Part shown: positions 26,190 to 38,300 of the stretch, in pieces
How positions within the stretch are numbered: the first letter of the stretch is position 1
Layout of the letters: the number at the start of each line of letters is the position of its first letter
Assembly: GCA_013397075.1 (NCBI GenBank)
Contig: VWZS01002669.1
Span: 3,878,217-3,942,216, forward strand
Source of the DNA: Rhabdornis inornatus
Taxonomy: Eukaryota > Chordata > Aves > Passeriformes > Rhabdornithidae
Direction: 5' to 3'
Length of the DNA: 64,000 bases
The notes under the pieces: model-generated
The model's input: the letters and a program-made list of their open reading frames with translations, nothing else
What the model was told of the DNA's origin: nothing
Database searches by the model: none
Made by a program: the position numbers and the translations under genes

Positions 26190-27974
26190 CACAGGTGTCT
26201 CTCTTGAATGCAAGACTGTGTACCTGAGCAGCACCTCAGCACCTGCCAATTATTTAAGGAAGAACATTTCTGTTTTGGGGTGAACTTTAGAAAAACAACT
26301 GTAACACCTTTAAATTCTCTGTGTCCACACCCAGCGAACCATCTTCCAAGCAGTAGTAGCTATAGATAGTAAGTTCCTTTTCCCAGTGAGGTTTAGTAGC
26401 TCAAGCATGTGTTGTACTGGCATGTCCATATTCCTTCTGCTTTTCAGGCTAATGCAGCCTTTACTCTTCAGGCCTCTCTGTGCTAAAAGATATTTTCAAC
26501 TTCAGTCTCATGAAATTTTCACCTATCACTTGGGCTTAGATGCTTAAGCTTTGAGAGCCTGGTCCTTTCTACCAGTAGAGGGAATGAGCTATTAGTGCCA
26601 GTGTTGCCTCAGGAACAAAGAGGGGGCACAAGAGCAAATGGGTTTCTGTTGGGCATGAATAAATTTAGTCTGGGAAGGAGAACGATTCCTTAGTGATTCT
26701 AACCATGAGCTTCTGAAACAGCCCTACGGTGGGAGTAGAAGGACAAACTCCCCATTTACTCTGGAAGGCAATGTATGGAATGAACTGTGCAGTGGAATAG
26801 CTGGGGGCTGGACTTTATTCCAGAAATCCCTTGCAGTCCCCTTCTGCCCTGTGCAAATGTGTCACGGAATGAGTGATGACATCATCCCTCCCTTTTCCAA
26901 AGCTGCACTGGAATAGCTGCAATCTAGCATTTTTAGAACCTACCACTTGGAAATGTTTGATCAGCTGTGGCAACTGCTTGGGGTGTAAACTCCATGTATT
27001 TACTTTGAAGGATATATAAATCCAAGTACATATCTGAGTAAGATTTCCCCTGCCTCATCTTACTTTCTTGACACTATTTTTGCATTTTACCTCACAAGAG
27101 TGAAACAAACTAGCAAGGAGGAGGCTGCTGTCACAGCCAGAGTTAGAAGTGCTTGCTTATTAGAGGAGCAGCCTTTTTTTTTTCCCTGCTGGTGGCATAT
27201 GTTTTACTTGCTAAGTATATCTGTATTAGAACAGTTGACAAATGTGTTCTAGGTAGCCTCATTGACCAGCATGTTTCTGCTGCTGCTCTCTCTCTCTCAT
27301 TAATAATTTGGACAAATGGTAAATAATCAGAGTTTTTAGTATGAGAATATTTCCATTGGTGGCCTAAACTCTCACCGTGGTGTCTTGTGTGCAATTTCTT
27401 ACATGCGGCTGCTTAAATGCTGCTGAGGAATCTTACTAAAGAGCTTGTAAAATCCTTTGGCTATGAAGGCTTAGTTAATTACACAGCAGGACACAATGAA
27501 TTAATTCTGAAATTAGTCTGGCACGTTTATTCAAAATAATTTTTTCTGCATCCAGAATTAATGCAGATTGATTTTAAGTTTCACCTGGATGCAATTTGAA
27601 CTGCAGTTAATAAACCCTCTGACCCATTTGCTATTAGCAGCATAACTGTGTTCCCTTTTGTTCTCTGCTGAACACTGGTAAGATATATTCTTTTATCATT
27701 TTACTTTGTTCACTTGACCTTAACATTAACATTTCACAGGGTTAAGGGGAGAGGGCTGGCAAGTATATCCTAATTGCTGTGTGTATTCTACCCTGGAGTG
27801 CTGGAACATACAGTACTCACAAAAGAGTTAATTTGTCCAGTACCACTGGTGAGCAGAGTTATTAATGAAGATGTGCACACAGATCTCAGTAAACGAGTGA
27901 CAGTTCTGAGGGAAAATGATGTTTTTTACTGTATTTTATTCTATAGTATTACTGTGTTTAAAATAGTGTTGTGC

Positions 27975-28008
27975 CCACTATTGTACATAGTTCCACTATT
28001 GTACATAG
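27975..28008. repeat. Tandem duplication, 18-base period
   Basis: The 16-mer ccactattgtacatag occurs at 27975-27990 and again, identical, at 27993-28008 with a 2-base spacer. A recent local duplication. Confidence 0.8.
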
Positions 28009-31000
28009 ACGAGAAAACTGTTTTTAGGACTCTGTTGAACCATGAAGTAGCAGGAGAAAGCTCTTCCTCTAAAGTATATGAGGTTGGAATAAAGGTGGAA
28101 AAATGAAGGGTAATAGAAACCCAGTTCTGTTAGATCTACAGTTTGGAATGTGATGTCTGCTTCTGAACAATCTAGAGTCAGTGCTCTGTTTCCTGAATCT
28201 GTCCTATGTATTTCTTACATTACTGTATCACTTAATGCTTTCCTGCCCCGTCAGTTACTGAAAAGTATTTAAAGAAGCTAAAATAAACAGAATAAAAGTA
28301 CTGATTTTTCTGACTAAATGCTGTGTTGCTGCTGCATTGTTAGGTGGTGGGATGTGTAGCAAGAGAAGTAGCAATACAAAAAATTCTAACAGCAATATTC
28401 TCTTTCACTCTACTTACTGAGGAGCTCTTTAAGAATAGCTGAACATGGAGAATTGGTGAGTATTCAAACATGAATGATTAAAACCAGTCATGCTAATGCA
28501 ATGTATTGTTCATTGCAATTACCAGGTTTCTTCTCAGTATAAATTATCCGTACTTACACTGCATATGATACAAAGTAAGGAAATATGGGTGGCATGAAGT
28601 TTCAGTACAGCTTTGTCTTCACTGTTAACCCGCTGTTGAGAAATAGAGAATGGCTACCACCCTCTTTTGCATGCAGATTACAGGTTGTGTGCATTAGTTA
28701 GTGCCAGCTAATGAGGTTCTATTGTTAAAAGTCCCCTGTGTAATTACTAGTTTTTAGACTTGCAGCATGCTTGGTACCCCTCCTAGAGCTGTTAGATTTC
28801 TTCTGTTATTTACAGCATTGGCTGGGCTATTTGACATTGCAAATAAAATGGAAATTTCTCTTCAGAAGAGTGTATCATTTTGTCCTGTGTGTACAGCACA
28901 GAGCACAGCAGGACCCCAGCTGAGCCTGTTGGTGCTGCAGTAATGTGAGTAAATCAGAACCAGACTTGACTACTGCCCTTCTCTGTGAGCAGAGTTCAGC
29001 ATTAGCTGCTTCTGCAGTGCTGTTTGTGCTGCCTGCACCCTGTGGTATTTACACCTTTCATTGCCCAGGGTCAGTCTGGAGCTGGAATCACCTGTTACTA
29101 CTGAAGTGATAGACTATGCTAGTGCTTTACTCCTCTGTAATAATCATCACTGCTGTAAATTTGAGTTGTTATGGCATCGTTGAAAAGACTTTTTGATATA
29201 TCAGTCACCCATGTTTTCATGTCCTGAGCTTGTCTCCTTCATATCCATCTGCAACAGAAATATTCCTCCTTCTGTTAAAATGAAAACCAGTTTTTCTCTG
29301 TGGGGAACATCCAGGAATATCCCACTTTCTTATTTGTTGCGTAGATTTGTTATATGGACTTGTTACATGGATTCTCAAAATAAATATTAGATAAGAGACT
29401 ACCGTTGAAATCCAGAAATTATCTTTATCTTCTAGTAAGATACTCTCTTACTGTGCTCACTCAGAAAGATCAATATTATTTATGCTTTGTAACGAACAAG
29501 TTCTTTCAACCTGTCTTTTACATAGAGATTTTCCCAGGAAAAGTGATATGATAACTTTTTTCAGGTGACATCAGAAAAGGCATTTGACTGTGTTGGAAGT
29601 TTGTTATCTTTATGGCTGAGTTAACAGAGTCTGGACCAACATCTTCTATCTGAGCATCAATATGAGCAGCCAAAATTATAATCAACAGTTTTGCATCTGA
29701 AGCATTTTTAATTTTAATTGTGACACTATGACATTTCATCCCATGTGCTCACTGCCCCCCTGATAAAGGAGGAAGGAATTGGAAAGCTCTGGGCAATCAT
29801 CTGAAGTTGTGATGTAAAGTCTATTTAACACCCCGATCAAAAGTATGTGTATACCTTGCAGGATACACATTTGCTTCCCAGCCAGTCTTGAAGCTCCAGC
29901 TGTCAGCTGTTTCCTGTGTGCTTCTGACTCAGATGTTTCAATTTCTTTCACTGGATACAGATGCTGCAATAACCCATGCTTCTGGTATTTTGTTTTCAGA
30001 CATCTGCAGTGCAGTCTATCTGGAATTATTTCACTGTGTGTTTCAAAGTTGAAAGCAAGTTCAAAAAAAAAGAAAGCAGCTGTCATTTGTAGTAGGACAC
30101 TTCATCTTGAGCTGATTATGCTCTGTGAGCTGCATATGACCACCTGAAGGTTTCTAGCAGGCTTATGAGGCACAGTTTGAGCTACATGTCTGTCAGGCTT
30201 TTGGAGACTAAGCATGTCTGCTTTAGATGGATCTTCAGGTGATTATTTCTGCTGGAGGCTTGTACATGAGTTGAAAGAACTTCAGAAAATCTCTGCCCGA
30301 GACCACCTTTGTACAAAAAGGCAATCATTATTTTTTGCCCTCAAAATCTGGCCAGCAAATTCGGGACCTAATAGTTTCAGACAGCAGGTGTTTCCAGTGT
30401 TCATTATTGCTAGACTTGTTTCTTGTGTGTGGTGAAAGTTTATGGATTCTTTTTTTTTTAATTGCATGGTCATTCTACTCTTTTTCTCTTTGCTCATAAA
30501 ATATTTTTTGAAAATAGTATTTATTTTAGGTCTGAACGCACTGACATAACGGATCCTTTGATCTGTTTATATGTTTATGGGAAGAAACATGAGCTGCTGT
30601 TATTTGAAATATTCTTGTGATATCTAATGATGAGGAACATCTGGGCTGGGAGGGCTGCATGGAAAATGCCTGGAAATGTGAGATTTAAGGAAAATCATTT
30701 TATGTAGAAAACTGGTATAGCTTTCTCACTCGACCTAGGCAGCAGTGAAATCCTAAGGTACATTGTATATTTTTTTTACTCCTGGCAATACTATGAATCT
30801 GTCTTTTCAAAGTGTTTGTCTGCTGCTACACACCTAGATTTTGAGTTTCCACAAGCAGCATCTATTCAACCAGCATGAGAATTCGGATTTAATTTTTAAA
30901 AAAAACTAATGACACTACTGTTATAAAGTAGTCTGCACAGTAATGATCTGTAAAACTGCTTATACCTTCTAAATTAACAATGATAATGAAGTCAGGCTGG

Positions 31001-31108
31001 AATGTAGAGAAAATTATGTGAAACAGAACACTACTATCTTTCTGGAAATCCATGTGGCATGCAGACTCAGATTAGAAGGCATAAACTGACAAATAAAAAG
31101 CAATATCC

Positions 31109-31145
31109 AGAGGGGGGGGAAAAAAAAAGAAAAAGAAAGGAGAAA
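31109..31145 (+). repeat. 37-base pure purine tract
   Basis: An uninterrupted A/G run with a block of eight G followed by a run of nine A, then mixed purines. It lies about 0.9 kb upstream of the ADAM23 CpG island. Confidence 0.8.
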
Positions 31146-32198
31146 CATCTTTATTTCCTCAGCAGTAAGACTTACACCAGAATAAAGCATATCTCTTCTT
31201 GGGTATTAGAACTCTGATGGGCAAAATATTTGCTAAGAACTCCATATCTAAACTTGTCTCTGAACTCAGGTTTTCTGACTCCTGAAGTCATGGAAAGAAT
31301 ACAAAGCAGCAGATTCATCTTCTCTTATCTCTTTGAAGTTATTTTTATCTTTGCAACTATTCTTCACGTTGGTGGCTCACTCCAGGCATGCTGGACTGGA
31401 AGTACGAGAGATAATATTCAGTGCACAGAAATGCACCAGTCCTTGTGTTTGCAGTCCAGACTGTCTACTGCTGGACACAGTACAGCAGAATCAGACGAGG
31501 TCAGAATCTGACCACGCACCTCTCTGCTTGGTTTATTATACACACATCCATTTTCTTTGTAATATACGTACACCCTTTTTGGTTAACATTTGTTTCGCAC
31601 CTCCACCCCGCTTCATTGCAGGGGTTAGCTGCAGTCAGTAAGGATGAGTGGGTCCCAGGGACCAAAGAGAACGCCGGGGGGATGCAGGGACACAGCTGTT
31701 AGCTGGAGGCGTGGGGAGGGAGGAGAGGGAGAAGCCTGAAGCTCCGCACAACATTTGGAGCAGGGGCTGCCCATGCATCCCTCTGCAGAAGCTGGGGACT
31801 GCCAGCTCTGGAACTCTCAACTTGCAGAGCTGCCTGGGGCGCGAAGACCGGCCTGCCCCTGCTCTCAGAAGAAACAAGCCGCTCCTGCTGCTGTTCGGCG
31901 TCTCCGGAGATCCACGAACTTCGCTCAGGGCTGATGGATTTCAAACTAATTTCACTCTGCGTGAAAGTTCTTTTAAATAATTCCTAAACCCAGCTGGTTG
32001 CGCTTGTGCCCACGTCAGGGGAGAGGTCTGTGCGCTACGCCGCGGGCAGTCGCGCACCCGCTCCGGCTGCCGCTTCANGCACGGGCGGTGCCGCTGCCGG
32101 GACCTGCCCGCGCCGCTCCTCCCGCGCCCCCCGGGCAGAGCCCGCCGGCCGTGAGGGCTGTGCCGCGCTGCCCCCCCCGCCCCGGGGCGCTATGAGCC

Positions 32199-32369
32199 AT
32201 GAAGCCCCTCCGCAGCAGCTCCNNNNNNNNNNNNNNNNNNNNNNNNNNNNNNNNNNNNNNNNNNNNNNNNNNNNNNNNNNNNNNNNNNNNNNNNNNNNNN
32301 NNNNNNNNNNNNNNNNNNNNNNNNNNNGCTCCTCCTGCCCCCGGGCCCGCGCGGCTGCAGCGGCCGCCG
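32199..32369 (+). CDS. ADAM23: ADAM23 exon 1 (start, interrupted by gap)
   Basis: ATG at 32199 opens MKPLRSSS, matching the human N-terminus MKPPGSSS. After the gap, the frame reading SSCPRARAAAAA fits the human segment just before HWNET and ends with one base of a split glycine codon at the donor gtgggt (32370). The hydrophobic signal core lies in the missing bases. Another ATG at 32192, in a different frame, overlaps and reads MSHEAPPQQL; I judge it less likely because it does not resemble ADAM23. Confidence 0.8.
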
Positions 32370-35300
32370 GTGGGTATGGTGGGGTGCGGGTGTCTGAGGT
32401 GTCTGCGCCCCCTCGGTCGCCGTCCCTCGCGATAAACTCCGGCAGCATCCATTTCTCCTCAACCATTCCTTCCTCCCTTCCCGCTCCCAGCTTTGTGTAC
32501 GTGTCTGTGTCGGCGTGTCTAAACCCGGGGCTCAGTTAGCATTTCCTTGGCTTGCTTGCTTGCACAAAAGCGAGGTACATGCGGTGCTGGTGCTGCAGTG
32601 TGTTGAGTAGGGATGCTGTGCGCGGAAAGGCGCCGGTGAGGGATGCGACACAAAAAGCTTCGGTGGGCTTTGTGTGTGTCATGGTGCATGTGGATGGCGA
32701 TCCGCTAATTTGTCTGCTTGGGGTCGGATTTTCGTATGTGCTTGTTTTTTTTGCTCTTGGTTGCATATAGGTGACACGTGGAATGCTCTGAATGCAGCCT
32801 GTCTGTGCATCGTGTTATTATTGTTGGTACATTGCTGTTACATTGTAATATTGTTATGTTGTTACATCGCGTTGATTGACTGTCTTGAAATTTTAATGAG
32901 GAAAGATACAGGATTTCATTTCAAAAGCTGCTACTGGAAAAAAGGACTCTTGTCAAAGTTAAAAGAAGTAGAAATTAATTCCCTTTATATAATAGGAAGT
33001 TTAGCATTCAGTGCACATGGACTCTGAATTCAGTGTATGTTAGCAACACGGGGAGTATTCTTAGCTTTTTGTAGATTTTTGGGGGTTTTTTGTGAAAGAA
33101 TTTAGCTATCCAAGAGGGGGTAGAGGGAAACTGCATGTCCATTAAGTTGGGTTTTTTTTCTTCCTGAAGGTTGAGAGGTATTCAAATATTTATAATCTAT
33201 GACTGCATATGAAAATGTATATGCAATTAAATAAATTATGTTCTTTCTGAAACAATTTTATGTGTGAAAAATGAATCAAATCTAGCTCAATGAGTAAGCT
33301 ATCTTTTTTGTTTGCTTGAGTGATTAGAAAAATGTTAGAAAACTGCAAGCAAATATGTAGCTTTTTCATGGAAATAAACACATTCTGCCATGGAATTTAT
33401 GGCTGGCATATCTTTCTTCCCCAGGCCTGCACTGGAATGAAACAGCAAGTGGTATAGAGGAAGTACTGGCAGATGAAGAGAATACATTTCAACAGAGTAA
33501 CAGCAGTAACAGTAAAAATAACAGCTACAGCAATGCAATCCAGAAAGAAATCACACTGCCTTCAAGATTAATCTATTACATCAACAGAGACTCTGAGACC
33601 CCTTACCATATCCTGGATACCAGGGCAAGGCACCAGCAGAAACACGATAAGGTAGGGTAAAAAGAGGCTCATCTGCAGAATTTTCAGAACAGTGATATGT
33701 GATGTGAAACTGTTTGTTTTAATCTGTAGATATTCAAGACTTAATGGTGGTCCCTACCACAATTTTTAGGAATTAAAGGAGTACATGTAATTAAACAAGA
33801 ATGTAATTTCCCTTGTGTTAACTTAAAAATAATTATTTTGAATTTCAGAATGGTTCAGAAACTGAACTGTAGATAAAACAAATGAGAATTAGGTGAAGTT
33901 GACTTGACTAATCAGCATAGATTCTGGTGTCTTCACTTTTGGTACACCACCATCAACAAAATGATTCTTCTAAAATAGCTCTAGACTGCAGAAGTACCTG
34001 CATAGGGAGCTTCTTTGGAATCCTAAACTTGCAGCATGAGTTACTTACCTAGTAAATGCTGCATTCATTTCCTTCCACTGTATGGCCAATGAAGACCATT
34101 GTAAAGTGTTACCATTTTTTGTCAAACAGTACCTGCATCCCTCATTTTTAATGGTAAGATCTAATATTCCGTTTTGTATGGATGCAGCTAGTAAGTTGTT
34201 TGGCTTTTTTTCCCCCTGAAATTGTATGGAATTGAACAAACTTTATTTATTTACAAAGTTATTCCACAAAACCAAACTTGTCTAAACTATATCATATAGT
34301 ACCCTTTAAATTTATTTCATCCTATTTTTATAACTCTTTATTAAAAAAATTAGTTTCTTCCTACAGGATAAAAGGTAAAGATTGTTTGAATATAAAGAGA
34401 TTACCATGGTAGGAAAGAGACAACAAAGCAAATCAGTGTGTATGATATTACTATAGGACCTGGCTATAATGGAGTTCTTACCTATTGAATAGCATTTCTC
34501 TTGAAATCTTAGATTGTGAATTTAATACATGTTAACGTGCTTATGTTGATATTGATTATGTGCCATTTCAGATGTGGAATTAATAAGAAGGCACTGAATA
34601 ATCTTTGAAAAAGGTGAGATAGCTGTATAGTTTTTATGTTTTAATAGGAAGAAAGGTTGCTTCCTAGCTTATTGAACATGGATACTGGTGTCAGCCTTTG
34701 GATGCATCTCAATACACCCATATGTTAGAGTTGGCACAGAAAAGCTTTTTATTTGTTGGAAACTGGAGCTACTTAAGAGAACACTACGATCAGAACTAAT
34801 ACTCTTTTAAATACACTTAAAACACTAAGGTCTTGCTGTTCCCCTCTTGGGAAGAAAGGGATTTACAAGTGCTTGCAGACTTGCTGTTGGAAATAGTGCC
34901 TCCTCCATGTGACTGTATGTGGGTTTTTTTCGAAATCCATAGGGGACAATGTCCACCAATCTTTACGCTTGCCCAGCAGTGCCCATGAGAACATTGCTGT
35001 TCCTTCCTATGCCCTACCTTGTATCCACATGTTGGAGTAAAGCTCTGCAGAAATCAGTGCTGACAGAATTGGTATTGATTTCCTTGGGCATGCTTGCTGC
35101 TGACTAAAAAGTGGATCTTCTTTCTATTCCCTGTGTCCCTTTTAAGCCCACGAATGCTAATGCTGCAGTTTTTCCCACAGAGGGGTTCCTTAATCCTGGG
35201 CCTTCATGGAGAGTGACATTATGTTGATTTCATTCTTCTGGCATGAAATTTCTATTGTTTTATAGTTATTGCTTATATTTAATTGAAGGAAAGGGTTGAT

Positions 35301-38300
35301 TATGTCCATTGTCTGGATGGGTTTTGTATGTCTTGCTTCCAGATCATCATACCTGACACCTTCACCCCAACTTGCATCCTGTGCCTTTCCTTGCATAAAG
35401 TAATTTCTTTGACCTTTCATCTACTTTACAACAGCTAAAATATTGGTTATTATATTACTTTCTTCTATTTAACATTTGCTATAATATTCTCTGTAGAGCA
35501 ATAATTGGGGCCTAAAGGAAGTCTGGGAGGTGTAAACAACCCAATCAACCCATAAACAAAACAATGCAATTGATTGTAAAAGATACCCAGGGGTTGGTTT
35601 TGACTTAGGGGGAGGATTCTTTTCAATACTGGCTTTTATCCTTCCCCAGAATCAAAAGAAATGGTATACTGTAATAAGTCCTACTTGTGAGATTTTGATG
35701 TCTCTTACATTGGTAATAAAGAGAAGTAGCCAAAATACTTTTATAGTTAGGTAAAGAAGGACATCCGTATTCAGGATTTTTTTTTTAGTACTATGTGAAA
35801 AAGTTAAGACAGCCTTATATATGTATAGATGGAAAATGTTGAGGAAAAAATGTTTTTGTTGTTCTTTTACTGTTCTTGGGACTACACATTTTAACCTGTG
35901 TTTTCTTGTCAACCTTAATATACCATTTATAGGCATATGATGTGGAAACAGTCCCTAACTATTGATAATATTCAGTAGACTCCTTTCTGTGGAACTTCTC
36001 TATAGTGGTCAGAATAATGTAATATGGCCTGTTTGTGGGATTAGGCCTGATTGCCTCAGAAATGCTGAGTCACTATAAGGAGAGAGTGAGACTAGAGGAA
36101 ATGGTGTGCATGTGGGAAGAAAGAGGTAAAGTTGCAGAAACATGATTATGTAAAATTATTTAAAATATTTTTTAAAGTCGTGTCCCAAAACTAAGGGTCT
36201 GCAACTTTCTTCAAGAAATGTTGGTAGAAATTAAACACTGGAGAGAAAACAGTATACCAGAGGATAAAAGAGCCATAAATAATAAGTTTCTTTCTTAGCA
36301 CTGATTTTTCTCTATCACCTTTTGGTGAAATGTCATCATATTGAGAAGGTGTTTGTGATGAAGACTGTCTCTCCTTCCTTCTTCTTGCAAAAAGCTTTTT
36401 GCACTTATAAAAGAAAGAAATGTTCACCATAGTTTTGACTAAATGATCGATCTCCAAGAGGGACAGAGTTCTAGTATAAACTTTATTTTAGCGTTGTGCT
36501 CTTAAAAAGCAGATTTTAAATATTTGATGCTTGAAAACTCTAAATTCTGTGTACCTCTGTCTTCATAGTTGAATTAAGGCTAGCTGGTTTTGAGTTCTTC
36601 TGAAGTTATTTTTAGTGCAAAATGCTCAAAAATGAGCATCTATTTATAAAAACACTCTGAAGAAGCTCGCAAGAGTCCTTAAACTTGATGAAGAGGTCTG
36701 AGTCACCTGTCTTTTTAAACTTCTGCAGGTGGAGGTGGTGTTTTGAAAGAACTGATAATCTCCTTATTGAACTAGATGACTGCTTTGGTTCATTTTCTCA
36801 GGCTAGATACACAAGATTTTTGGGAGCTAGCAGGAAGACTGCATGGGGCACAACTTTTCACAAAAAGCTAGGAGCAAGTCTTTACAGTGACCAGCAAAAG
36901 GAAAAATCCTGCAATGCAAGGTGTTTGAACATAATAGGATTACTGGAGAAACACAGCCCAGGGCTACCTTAGCAAATTTTGTGTGGAAAATAGCTCGAAC
37001 TGAATGCATATGAAGGCAGACTGTATCTGCTGGACAGTTTCTGAATCATAAGTTTTCAGGAGCTCTAAAGAAGCCATCTCTTCATGCATAATTATAAGCT
37101 GATAATATAATTTGGGGAAGAGAGAGGTGTTAGGACAACTGTTCTGCAGATCCTAAAGACGAAAAAATAAGGAAGAGTACTTTTGGCTATGAAGATGTTC
37201 TACCTTCTCCCAAAAAGTTTGATTTATTTTGGGCTATTTTTCATGGGGTGGAACTCCAGGAGTTTCTGATCAGGTCAGCTCTCTGTCATTTACATGAAGA
37301 AAATACTCCTGCCAGGTGAATGTAATAATTTTTGCTATGTTGCCTTGCTTTAAAGGTTGAGATAGAGTCCTGTCTCACTCCTCTGTGTAATTTTAGTATG
37401 TGGCATATGAAAGCTGAACAGGAAAGATCCTTAAAATGAAGGAAAACAACTCTTTTCCATTTAAAAGGAAGTGGTATTGAAGAAAAAGCAAGTATTTTTT
37501 TTGCAGACGACCAAAGATCACGATTGGTAAACTCTTAAAAGGTGGCATCATGTGAATTCTTACTAAAATCCAGATGAAAATCCTATGCACTAGTTAGTCT
37601 TCCCTTTACTTTCCTGTTTTAGGCTGTGTTTTCACTTTCAATCCCCATGTAATGAAAACTGGTCAAATTAATGAATGAAGTCCATGTGACTTATATATAT
37701 TAGATTGTTGAAGAATCTTTGTAGTATTTCAGCTGGCTTTGCTTTTTTTTTCTTTTTTCCTGATCTTTCTGTGGTGAAGCTTCAGTTTGCACTACTTGTA
37801 AATGCAAGATTGTGTGTACTTTGTATTTTTTTTCTATTCTATATTGAATGTATATTAATGCAAAACTGTTATCTTGACATTGTCTTCAGTAGTTTCTAAC
37901 AGGGGGATTGAAATTGGTCTTTGTGTCCTTGGTTTCTGGGAGTAGGAGATTTTCCTTATGCCAACTTCAACTAGATCTAGATCTTTGTTTCTTAGCTGAA
38001 ATGTGGGTCATGTTATTTCTGCAACTTTTTAAACTCTTTTTTTTTTTTTAATGTATTTCTGGGTCCTCTCGTAAGCTTCACACAATAACCTATAAAAGGT
38101 TTCATTTCTTAAGTGTTAGGTAGCACAACGCTTGTACTTGCTATGCCTTGTTCCAAAATAGAAATAAATTAAGTTTATAGGATTTCTAGCGTTTGTGGGA
38201 AGCTGGGTACTGCAGCAAGTGGCCCAAGATAGGGCTGCACTACTTTGTGGAGTCTTACCAAAAAATCCTCAAGAGGGATATGGCTTTGGAGGCCATGTTA

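Larger units (their letters stand above)
14421..31980. other. Intergenic DNA between ZDBF2 and ADAM23
   Basis: About 17.5 kb in which I recognise no gene on either strand. The open frames are short, unsupported by splice context and without familiar domains. It contains one CR1 fragment, a GC-richer patch at about 21.04-22.52 kb, a TAAT-rich stretch near 27.46-27.64 kb, a small tandem duplication and a purine tract. Confidence 0.6.
31990..32490 (+). promoter_or_regulatory. ADAM23: CpG island and probable promoter of ADAM23
   Basis: The only strongly CpG-rich stretch in the window, surrounding the ADAM23 start codon. It includes GC-box-like sequence (ccgccccgggg) at about 32177-32187 just before the ATG. 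Boundaries were judged by eye and the transcription start is not determined. The GC richness also explains the assembly gap inside it. Confidence 0.75.

Noticed and set aside
31230..31702. Cluster of overlapping short frames just before the CpG island
   Set aside because: No domain or shared frame with ADAM23; probably chance frames in the promoter-proximal flank.
32006..32539. 177-codon frame spanning the assembly gap
   Set aside because: It exists only because N codons are read as open. It starts well before the true start and runs past the exon 1 donor into intron. Only its SSCPRARAAAAA segment belongs to ADAM23.
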